DNA of 64,000 nt from Charina bottae (lineage: Eukaryota; Chordata; Lepidosauria; Squamata; Charinaidae), in NCBI GenBank assembly GCA_023362775.1, contig JALMGJ010000008.1, forward strand, positions 17,706,001-17,770,000, read 5' to 3'. The position numbers and the translations under genes were made by a program. Under the pieces are notes generated by a model. The model did not search any database, had not been told where the DNA came from, and worked only from the letters and a program-made list of their open reading frames with translations. Below are positions 11,716 through 21,464 of the stretch, piece after piece (position 1 is the first letter of the stretch; each line of letters begins with the position of its first letter).

Positions 11716-11937
11716 CAGGTAGTCCTCGTTTAGCCTTGTTTAGTGACTGTTCACAGTTACAACGGTGATAAAAAAGCAAGTTTGCGACCAGTCCTTGCAT
11801 TTATGACCTCGCAGGTCTGTAAAGCAAAGGAAAGCTGAAGTAAGATATTAAGCAGAGTCACGGTTTCACTAAGTGACAGCTTCGCTTAACGACTGAGCTG
11901 CTGGTCCCAATTGTAGTTGCTAAATGAGAACTGCCTG
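11716..11937. mobile_element. TIR-bearing non-autonomous DNA transposon candidate
   Basis: The ends are imperfect inverted repeats: caggtagtcctcg at 11716 and tgagaactgcctg ending at 11937. The interior (tagtgactgttcacagttac, gcttaacgactgagctg) is ordered but non-coding. No 8-bp or TA target duplication could be matched, so the superfamily is uncertain. hAT is plausible from the cag terminus. Confidence 0.55.
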
Positions 11938-12196
11938 AATTTGATCCTAGCTAATACACAAAACATGGAAACTGCTAAAATACACAAAAGCAGCTGAAAG
12001 ATCAAGGTTTGCATCATTCCAAGTGATATTAAATTTAAGACTTAATGAAATGAAATGATTTTTAGAACTGCTGAGTCACAGCCCTTCTTTTTATACTTTA
12101 AAAAGAAAACTTTCTGGAGCTGTCCCATTAGAACAGCTATATGGAGAAAGTACAGTGTGAGTTTAGGCATCCACATTCATCCTTGATTCCTTAGAA

Positions 12197-12496
12197 CAGA
12201 GCTTTCCAAACTTTTCATGTTGGTGACAAACTTTTTAGACATGCATCATTTCGCAACACACTCTTACAGCAAGGCATCATTTCGCAACACACTCTTACAG
12301 CAGGGCACAAAGCAGGCACTAGGACCTGTGTGGAATCACAGCAGGTTTGGAGGCAGCAAGGCACAAGGCAGGCACTAGGACCTGTGCGGAATCACAGCAG
12401 GTTTGGAGGCAGCAAGGCAGGCACTAGGACCTGCACGGAATCCTGGCAGGGCTCGGAGCCGTGACACACCCAGACACTGCAGCCGACAAAGCTATG
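12197..12496. mobile_element. Short non-autonomous hAT element with internal duplications
   Basis: It begins cagagctttccaaact and ends gacaaagctatg, an imperfect terminal inverted repeat. It is flanked on both sides by ccttagaa (12189-12196 and 12497-12504), an exact 8-bp duplication as expected for hAT insertion. Inside, a unit containing catcatttcgcaacacactc occurs twice (about 12243-12303). A unit of about 60-70 bp containing aggcactaggacctg occurs three times (about 12315-12445). There is no coding capacity. Confidence 0.85.
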
Positions 12497-12504
12497 CCTT
12501 AGAA

Positions 12505-14788
12505 ATTGCACTAGTGGAAGATTTGTCTCTTCTAATAGTCCTCACCCCTACTGAAATTGCTTGATTGTGGGAGACGGGCTATTTACACAGAGGAAATGCA
12601 ACACCAAAATAAGTACAATAGAAGACACAGCTTGCCATAACAATTTGCTAGGTTACTCTAAATGGATAAGTGTAATTTTAAATATAATTACTGTAATGCT
12701 TTGCATTATTCTCTCCTTAATGGAACCCTTTTCTGTAACAGGTGGAAGCATCTAGCAAACCATGACTGATCTCCAAAGCTAAGCAGTGTCGAACTTGACA
12801 ATAGCTCTAGAGTAGGTTGAGAAATCAGAAAAACATCATGGAAAAAAGAAATGGCAAATAACTTCTATATTGTTGCTAAGTAAATTTATCTGGAGGTGCC
12901 CATGAAGTTATTAGGAGCTGAGCTAGTCCTGAGGGAGATTTTACCTTTACTGGCTTTTGCATTTCTTTTATTAGTCTTATAGAGAACCATATTTTTTTCC
13001 TTCCGGATGCCTAGGTAACTCGGACATATTTATCTCTTCCCAGGTGGAATAATTAATTAATGATAGGGTGGAAGGATTTGCATTATATCAGATACTGGTC
13101 GTGGTAGCTTGCTGCTTCAGTAACCTAATTCTCAAGAACACTGGGGACCCAGGTAAGCTTAGATCTGTTCAGAAGTTGATCCAAGCTTCTAGGAGGCATT
13201 AGCTATCAACAGCAAGGAAACTCCATGGAACAGAAAGGCAATAAATCAGTGGGAGGGGAAATTATTAGGAAACTTCTAATCCATCATCCACAAAAAGTGA
13301 ACTCACCTATGTGAACTTCACATCTAGAGAAACCCAAAGTTTCTGTATGTGAGAATTTAGCAAGTAGTAATAAAGGCACCCCTGAAGTCTATTTAGCTTT
13401 ACTGCAAGACCTGGCTTTGTAGCTTTGGTCTGCAAACACCAACCTTCATTCCCTTTGGCTTGCCAATGTGAATAAAAGGAGAACCTGTAGCAAGGATGGA
13501 TGAAGGAAGTCTTGATTTATGGCAAACTTGATGCAGATGATCTAAGTGAAAGAACAGGTGCCCTTCAATCTGTAATCCAGTGTGGAGGAAGAAAAGAACC
13601 TCATACTGTATGTCTATATGCTGGTTCAAAGGAGTTGGTAGGTCAGTTTGTTTCATTTTTTATTCGTTTATTTTGTGAATGCCAGGTTGTGGTTAGTATA
13701 AACCTATCCTTTTCAGGTCTCAGTTACAGCTAATTAGCTTTCAGCTGGCAATGTCACTCTGAACTCTTGTTTGGGTTCCAGTTAACTCAAAAAATTATGG
13801 GTTGTACCTCCTACAAGAACCTCAAAGAGAGGGGTCATAGGTAGAAACTTCCAGGAGGAGCCCCAAAGGACTGTGGAAGAGCTTATGTTTCAGAAGTAGC
13901 CAAAGGAAATAACCATCTTTCCAGCTGAACTGAAATGATTACAAGGTAGTCTGTGGATGGGTTTCAAGCTAACACTGCCAACTGGCTGTTCCTCCATAAT
14001 GGGCAGTGTATTTATTTGTGAAAAGCTGTAGAGTAGTATGAAAAGGACAGAAAAGAAATAAGAGCCTGAGGCAATTCATGTTCCCCGTATTGTTTATACA
14101 AAAGACAGTCAGCAATCCTTCCCACCAGCTCAACTCTATATTTTTCTTGATACTAAAAATGCCTTTGCTATCCCGAAGATAGAATAAAACTCAAAATCTT
14201 TAAGACAACAGATGCTTCATGTTAACATAGATTTTAGTCATGCACAGAAAAGGATGTAACTCTTTCTGTGCTAATTGTTCCTTGACTCTTCCTTTAAAGT
14301 TGTAATCTGGCAGCTCATACAAAAGTTTTAGCTTACATAAGAGTACTTCTGCTCTTTAGGGTCTTGAATGGAAATTAATTGTGGGTGTCACACTTACAGC
14401 TTGTTATCAAGACATGAGACCCCTTTATTCCAAACCATTTCCTCCTAGAGGAACAAGTGTATCAGAAGGAAATGGCTTAGTAACTTGCAAAGGCTCTATT
14501 CAGCTAGTTTTGAAATGTGTTTGCAATTAATGACACTTGGGGCTTGTCTGCACTAGAGCTCAGCCTGCCTGTAGTTTGTGTGCAGTGCACAACATTTGGT
14601 TCAGCACTGAAAACAATCACATGATTGTTTGCCCCTAAATAGTGACCCCCCTTTTTGAATTTTTTCCTATAACTATCCACATATGGATTCTATCAGCCCT
14701 TGTAACCTACTGCCTTCCAGATGTGTTGGAATTACAAGTCCTGATGCATCCAGAGGATGCCAGGTCTGGGAAACTGAATTATATAGAA
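12505..14788. other. No recognised feature
   Basis: No gene or confident repeat. At 14705-14770 the words ccttccagatgtgttgga, attacaagtcctgatgcatc resemble decayed copies of a common amniote hAT-like repeat. The evidence is too weak to delimit it. Confidence 0.4.
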
Positions 14789-14924
14789 CAGTATTTCCCA
14801 ACCTGGGCATCCTCCAATTGTATGGATATCAGTTTCCAAAATTCCCCAGCCAGTTCAGACATAGCTGAGAATATTGAAAACTGAAGCTTACATATTTGGA
14901 GAATGTGAAAGTTGGGGAAAGCTA
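14789..14924. mobile_element. Small hAT-like element (MITE), eroded
   Basis: The left end cagtatttcccaacctggg and right end gttggggaaagcta form imperfect inverted repeats of the hAT 'cag-tttcccaac' type. The flanks atatagaa and atataatg share only their first five bases, so the duplication is degraded or the ends are misplaced by a base or two. Confidence 0.5.
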
Positions 14925-16392
14925 ATATAATGCAAAGGATATTGTCTCATACTTGGTCAGATGATCTACCCAGCACACTATTTTTACTCCAGTCTTGCCT
15001 CAGCAATTACCCTCCACATCTTTCAAGCTATTTCTCCTATACTCCTAGGCTGGAGCCAATGGAAATTGCAAGACAGCATGTTGGAAGGCTAGTTTGTTGT
15101 GACTGGCACTGGTTTTTCAGGATTTCAGATAGTAGTCTTCCTCGTCATCTACTGTGACTATTTTAACTGGGGCTAGAAAATGAAATGGGATTGTCTGATT
15201 TCTACAACTGAGCTATGCCCTTTCCTGAGCTTTGAATCACATCAGTAGATAGAGTTGCTGGCTTTATGTTCTTATCATGGAGAGAGATTTTTGGTAAATG
15301 GATGCTACTATATAGAAATTAGTTTTGACATTTGTTGAGAGCTGTCTGCTCCTTCTGCTAACTATCCCGGGATAACCTGTATCTAACTTCTGACTTGCAG
15401 TCATAGTCTGTATTGCTTAGCTATCCTTGAGGAATCTGATCTGTGTGAATTCTTATATGAAAAGATCTGCTCTGAATTTCCTGATAACATTTAAGGTTAG
15501 AAAATAATTAATCTTTGGATTTTTCACATCCATATTTTTCAATGCAGTTCAAAAATATGCCCACTTTTTCTTTTTTAGAAATGTATATTTTAGAATAAGA
15601 TGTGATTGGAAATACACTAGAAATGCATACTTTTTAAGGATATATACAGATGGTTGTTCAGTCACTTCCAACTCTTCTGGATCTGAAGGACACTGCTTCC
15701 TATAACAATAGGCTCACTCATATAGTTTAAATTGATGCAGAATTTACTTCTGCCACATGAATCCACTTTATTATTATTTTCCTTCTGACAGATTGTCTAC
15801 TTTGAGTTCTTCTTCTTTTGGTTTTGATTTGCCTTTACTTTTCCCACCCAGGACAATTATTCACATTGGCAGTAGTATATTAAGACTTCCTGTGTTCAAA
15901 GGGTGGATTCATTGTGCCTGTCTGTCTTCCTGACTGTGACAAATGAAGCAAAAAACTATATTTGTAAATTGGATATATGCCTATAATTTTATACTTTATA
16001 TTTTATATCTTGTATTTTATCTCCTGTGTTTTTTATTCTATTGAATTGCAATGTGAATATGTCATATGATAAATAATAATAATAATAATTGTGCCTGTCA
16101 AAAATGTTTCTTTCACACATTTCCTGTTGTTTACTCTCCTGTACTTGTGCTATGTTTTGAAGGCAATATGGTGACAATAGAAAATATGGGGAAAATTGGC
16201 TTCCCTATTCTGTATATGAACAGTTGTAACTAATCCTAAAATATTTCAAAATGACCCACATGCAACTGGAGACCTTGGTCCAGCATTTTATAGAGTAGCA
16301 ATGGATTTAATAAGCAAATATGTTATGAAAATAATGTAATTAAAAACAGTTGGGAAATGGGAGTACCAGCTTTTTATTATAGTTGCTTCACA
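14925..16392. other. No recognised feature; possible RTE-tail scrap
   Basis: 15650-15690 (ggttgttcagtcacttccaac) resembles the BovB 3' terminus, which reads gttgttcagtagtttagtcg at 28027, but it is too short to annotate as an element. A (aat)n tract lies at about 16072-16089. Nothing else was identified. Confidence 0.4.
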
Positions 16393-16919
16393 GGGGTCAA
16401 GATGGCTGCCTAACAGGAGAGAACTTTTTTTGAGAGCTCTTGATTTATGTTCCTGACTCCAGTTTAGAGCTGATCAAGACTTCTTAAAGTAATCAGATGG
16501 CATATCCTACACAACAGTGAATTCTTTGGAGGAAAAGACAGAACTTAGACAGAGAGAAGGAAGGAGAAAGACAAGAGAAAAGTCTTCTGATTTAGAGAAT
16601 GGGGAAGAGGAAGAAGCATCATGGAGCCAGTCCGGGCTCACAGTATTCTTCCAACACAGCCAAACAACTGAAAATTGATGAACTTTTTCTACAGAAAAAG
16701 ACAGTAAGCAAACTCTCCCCAATTCCCACCTCCAATAAATTTGAGGCTCTCGAATGGGATTTGCAAACAGAAATAGAAAAACAGCAACTATTGGAGCTTT
16801 CTGCATCTCTTAAAGATGATTTAATAGACTGGTCTGATTCTATGTCAGCCCTCCCCCATCACTTTTCCACTCATTTTACTAGCTCTCTAGTTTCCTCTAA
16901 AGAAAATGACAACAAGATT

Positions 16920-19900
16920 TAGGCTGACCATATTTCCTTGAGACAAAAACGGGACATTGGGATGGCAAAAATGGGATGGGGTTAAACTTATGTAATATTC
17001 TGTATTCATGAAAAAGTAAGACGATAAAAATGTTTTAAAGAGTTTTTAAGATCCATTTGCTGGTCCTTAAACCGATTACTGTATATATAAAAAGATTTTT
17101 GTTTTCATAAAAGTTTTATTACATGAACATATTGAGCGGCACGACACGGAGGGTTCCGAGCGGTTGGCTTGAAGGAGCGGTGAGGCAGGATTCAGTTTGG
17201 CAAGGTGACAGATGGTGGAGGAAGTGCAGGGTGACGAAGTCGGAAGGCGGGTGGAATTGGCAAGGCATGGAAGGCACAGGAAGGTGGGGTATGGCGGCAA
17301 GCTGAATTGGTGAGGTTACTGAGGTAGGATTGGCGGCGGCAGGCAGGGAAGGCACAGGAAGGCGGGGTGTGGTGGTGAGCTGGATCGGTGAGGTTACTGA
17401 GGTAGGATTGGCGGTGGCGGCAGGCGGAAGGCACAGGAAGGCGGGGTGTGGTGGTGAGCTGGATCGGTGAGGTTACTGAGGTAGGATTGGCGGTGGCGGC
17501 AGGCGGAAGGCACAGGAAGGCGGGGTGTGGTGGTGAGCTGGATCGGTGAGGTTACTGAGGTAGGATTGGCGGTGGCGGCAGGCAGGGAAGGCACAGGAAG
17601 GCGGGGTGTGGTGGTGAGCTGGATCGGTGAGGTTACTGAGGTAGGATTGGCAGTGGCGGCAGGCGGAAGGCACAGGAAGGCGGGGTGTGGTGGTGAGCTG
17701 GATCGGTGAGGTTACTGAGGTAGGATTGGCGGTGGTGGCAGGCGGAAGGCACAGGAAGGCGGGGTGTGGTGGTGAGCTGGATCGGTGAGGTTACTGAGGT
17801 AGGATTGGAGGTGGCGGCAGGCAGGGAAGGCACAGGAAGGCGGGGTGTGGTGGTGAGCTGGATCGGTGAGGTTACTGAGGTAGGATTGGCGGTGGCGGCA
17901 GGCGGAAGGCACAGGAAGGCGGGGTGTGGTGGTGAGCTGGATCGGTGAGGTTACTGAGGTAGGATTGGCGGTGGCAGCAGTCAGGGAAGGCACAGGAAGG
18001 CGGGGTGTGGTGGTGAGCTGGATCGGTGAGGTTACTGAGGTAGGATTGGCGGTGGCGGCAGGCGGAAGGCACAGGAAGGCGGGGTGTGGTGGTGAGCTGG
18101 ATCGGTGAGGTTACTGAGGTAGGATTGGCGGTGGCGGCAGGCGGAAGGCACAGGAAGGCGGGGTGTGGTGGTGAGCTGGATCGGTGAAGTTACTGAGGTA
18201 GGATTGGCGGTGGCGGCAGGCGGAAGGCACAGGAAGGCGGGGTGTGGTGGTGAGCTGGATCGGTGAGGTTACTGAGGTAGGATTGGCGGTGGCGGCAGGC
18301 AGGGAAGGCACAGGAAGGCGGGGTGTGGTGGTGAGCTGGATCGGTGAGGTTACTGAGGTAGGATTGGCGGTGGCGGCAGGCGGAAGGCACAGGAAGGCGG
18401 GGTGTGGTGGTGAGCTGGATCGGTGAGGTTACTGAGGTAGGATTGGCGGTGGCGGCAGGCAGGGAAGGCACAGGAAGGTGGGGTGTGGTGGTGAGCTGGA
18501 TCGGTGAGGTTACTGAGGTAGGATTGGCGGTGGCGGCAGGCGGAAGGCACAGGAAGGCGGGGTGTGGTGGTGAGCTGGATCGGTGAGGTTACTGAGGTAG
18601 GATTGGCGGTGGCAGCAGGCAGGGAAGGCACAGGAAGGCGGGGTGTGGTGGTGAGCTGGATCGGTGAGGTTACTGAGGTAGGATTGGCGGTGGCGGCAGG
18701 CGGAAGGCACAGGAAGGCGGGGTGGTGGTGAGCTGGATCGGTGAGGTTACTGAGGTAGGATTGGCGGTGGCGGCAGGCGGAAGGCACAGGAAGGCGGGGT
18801 GTGGTGGTGAGCTGGATCGGTGAGGTTACTGAGGTAGGATTGGCGGTGGCGGCAGGCAGGGAAGGCACAGGAAGGCGGGGTGTGGTGGTGAGCTGGATCG
18901 GTGAGGTTACTGAGGTAGGATTGGCGGTGGCGGCAGGCGGAAGGCACAGGAAGGCGGGGTGTGGTGGTGAGCTGGATCGGTGAGGTTACTGAGGTAGGAT
19001 TGGCGGTGGCGGCAGGCGGAAGGCACAGGAAGGCGGGGTGTGGTGGTGAGCTGGATCAGTGAGGTTACTGAGGTAGGATTGGCGGTGGTGGCAGGCGGAA
19101 GGCACAGGAAGGCGGGGTGTGGTGGTGAGCTGGATCGGTGAGGTTACTGAGGTAGGATTGGCGGTGGCGGCAGGCGGAAGGCACAGGAAGGCGGGGTGTG
19201 GTGGTGAGCTGGATCGGTGAGGTTACTGAGGTAGGATTGGTGGTGGCGGCAGGCAGGGAAGGCACAGGAAGGCGGGGTGTGGTGGTGAGCTGGATCGGTG
19301 AGGTTACTGAGGTAGGATTGGCGGTGGCGGCAGGCGGAAGGCACAGGAAGGCGGGGTGTGGTGGTGAGCTGGATCGGTGAGGTTACTGAGGTAGGATTGG
19401 TGGTGGCGGCAGGCGGAAGGCACAGGAAGGCGGGGTGTGGTGGTGAGCTGGATCGGTGAGGTTACTGAGGTAGGATTGGCGGTGGCGGCAGGCGGAAGGC
19501 ACAGGAAGGCGGGGTGTGGTGGTGAGCTGGATCGGTGAGGTTACTGAGGTAGGATTGGCGGTGGCGGCAGGCAGGGAAGGCACAGGAAGGCGGGGTGTGG
19601 TGGTGAGCTGGATCGGTGAGGTTACTGAGGTAGGATTGGCGGTGGCGGCAGGCGGAAGGCACAGGAAGGCATGGCGTGGCAGCTGGCTGGATCAGTGAGA
19701 CTGGGTCAGAATTGGCGACAGGTAGAGAAGGCGCAGGAAGGCTGGGTACAGCGGAGGAAGGGTTCTATGGCACCTTCAAGTTCGAGTTCTGCAGAGGCTT
19801 CGGCTTGAGGCAAGAGACAAGGCTTGAAGCAGGAGGTGAACGGTTGTCCCCGACAACCCGTTCCTCCTTTGGACATCCTTTTAAATTCTTCCTGCCATTT

Positions 19901-20248
19901 TTGGATAGGAACCAACCAGTTCGCTTTCCATTTGGCGCATCTTGTTGCCCTTTTTTCCCTGGTGCTGATAGGCAGTAGTGGCTCCACCTTTTGATCACCG
20001 CCAATCAGCTGCTCCTAGTTTTCCTGCTGCAGGTTTCCTGCTGTATTAAACTCTGTTGCAATTTTCCAACCGTTGCTGCCGAGCTCCCCCTCCCTCAACT
20101 CTGAGTCAGGCTCCATTCTGACATCACCAGTGACACGTTTTTTTAAAAAACAGGACAAAATTGACATTTATATTAAAACGACGGGACGGTCGGGAAATGT
20201 GAAAAAAACGGTACTGTCCTGTTGAAAACGGTACGTTGGGTCAGCCTA
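16920..20248. mobile_element. hAT-like DNA transposon carrying a minisatellite
   Basis: The ends are inverted: taggctgacc at 16920 and ggtcagccta ending at 20248. They are flanked by the exact 8-bp duplication acaagatt (16912-16919 and 20249-20256), the size typical of hAT elements. Both sub-terminal regions share gggac/ggac-rich wording (acgggacattggg on the left, cgggacggtcggg and actgtcctg on the right). No transposase is visible. The interior holds the minisatellite (17266-19675) and about 430 bp of unique sequence (19676-20110). That unique sequence is GC-richer, with an open frame at 19676-19978 (+) that I do not recognise. Insertion into the LINE ORF1 at 16919 is precise. Confidence 0.85.
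17266..19675 (+). repeat. 79/81-bp minisatellite, about 30 units
   Basis: Tandem units share ggcggggtgtggtggtgag, ctggatcggtgaggttactg and aggtaggattggcggtgg. Two length classes differ by 2 bp at one site: class A reads caggcagggaagg (81 bp) and class B reads caggcggaagg (79 bp). By eye there are 10 A and 20 B units in the order A BB A BB A B A BBB A B A B A BB A BBBB A BBB A B. Interior units are nearly identical. The first units (17266-17345, with earlier degenerate traces from about 17165) and the last are divergent, which is usual for homogenised arrays. The plus strand is strongly G-rich. Because 79 is not a multiple of three, open frames in the array are a by-product. Confidence 0.95.
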
Positions 20249-21464
20249 ACAAGATTGCACAGGGCAAGGACTGGGAAAAGCTGTTGGCACGAGATGGCTT
20301 GACCGAATTTATGGCAAAACAATGTTTGCTTACAGCACAAACTGTTATTTCAGTGTTCGAGCAATTAGCCTCCATTAAAAACAACTTGGACCTGCTAAGA
20401 AGTGATTCTGAGGTCTTTGCACAAAAGTACACAGAAAGACTCTCTGCCTTAATTGAAGCCCAAACTCAAACAGACAACCTAGCTAAACAACACCCCTTAG
20501 GGCAAAAGAATAATAAATCACAAGCCAATAAAGATGTCAACCTGATTACTGATGGAGGTGTGCAAGTACTCAAAGAAGTCACCCCATCAAAGCTGACCCG
20601 CTCTTTGCAATTAAATCAGGTTGCTCTTCATATATCCATGAATAGCCTCAATTCCAGTCTCTGGATCTCCAGAAGAACAATTGTAACTTCTCTGGGACAG
20701 CTTCTTTGTTGCCACCACCAGCAAATAGATTTGTGCACGGCTGAGTGGCTTCCAAGCATGCCTGGCAGTAAACTAATTTTACTGACATTTAAGCAATCTA
20801 CTATACCACACATGCTGCTTAAAATGAAACCCTTTCTTGCTACCCTTCAGATTGTCCCAATTAGAGTCTTTTGTGATGGAGGGGTAACTCCTTTGCTCAG
20901 TTCTGCTGCTTTTGATTTACACAGACTGCCAGACATCAAGCCTGTTACTAACAACAGTATCCCTACTCCCGGTTTGTCCTTGGCTAAGCCAGGACATGGG
21001 AGTAAGATGAATATGCAAAACGAGGCTAAGTTGGATATGGACGAGGCTGCTCTTATCAGTGCCTTTGGAGTCTTGCCCAAGGTCAAGCAAGAAGATACTT
21101 TGCAAAGGCTGGACAGTCTTAAGGAAACTCTGCTGGCTACTATTGCCACTGCTGAGCCACTTATTGAGCTTGTAACACCTAAAACATTGCATCAGCAGAT
21201 TTCATTGGATGAGGAGGAGATGGCTGAAACACGCCAGGCATTTTCAGATGACCAGCGGGTTGAGTTGCTAGTCCCTTATAATGATGTTGAAGAGGGCCCT
21301 TTAGATTCCAGCAAGCCACTATTTGGAAGTCCAGCTATCAAAACAACTGTTGCTTCTAAAGCTCCTTCTATCCCAAGGCCAAAACCTGATACAGGGAACC
21401 TCCCTTTATCTCCCAGGTCCTCCCCTAGAAGATCCAGTTGACTTAAATTCTCAAAGGAATCACT

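Larger units (their letters stand above)
16599..21441 (+). pseudogene. LINE ORF1 split by a transposon insertion
   Basis: The left part 16599-16919 starts at ATG (MGKRKKHH..., basic N terminus). The right part resumes at 20257 and ends at the stop at 21439-21441. At the insertion the reading frame is preserved: the left side ends ...NDNKI, and after the 8-bp duplication the same frame continues AQGKDWEKLL. Ignoring the inserted element and one copy of its TSD, the frame is open for about 500 codons. ORF1 was therefore probably still intact when the transposon landed. The inserted element supplies a stop as its first codon, so the gene is broken. Function is presumably RNA-binding/chaperone, as for other LINE ORF1 proteins. 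I recognise no zinc knuckle or RRM. Confidence 0.75.

Noticed and set aside
15650..15700. Another BovB copy
   Set aside because: Only about 20 bases resemble the BovB terminus, too short to support an element.
17266..19675. Regularly spaced repeats resembling a CRISPR array
   Set aside because: Units are contiguous with no unique spacers, and the window is vertebrate DNA.
17076..19987. Dozens of overlapping open frames on both strands across the minisatellite (up to 172 codons)
   Set aside because: They are the repeat unit translated in successive frames. The unit is 79 or 81 bp, the same peptides recur in every frame, and there is no motif or gene structure.
20236..21441. A 401-codon frame taken as an independent gene starting in the hAT terminus
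   Set aside because: It has no ATG at that point (TTG) and its first codons are transposon end. It is the right-hand part of the split LINE ORF1.
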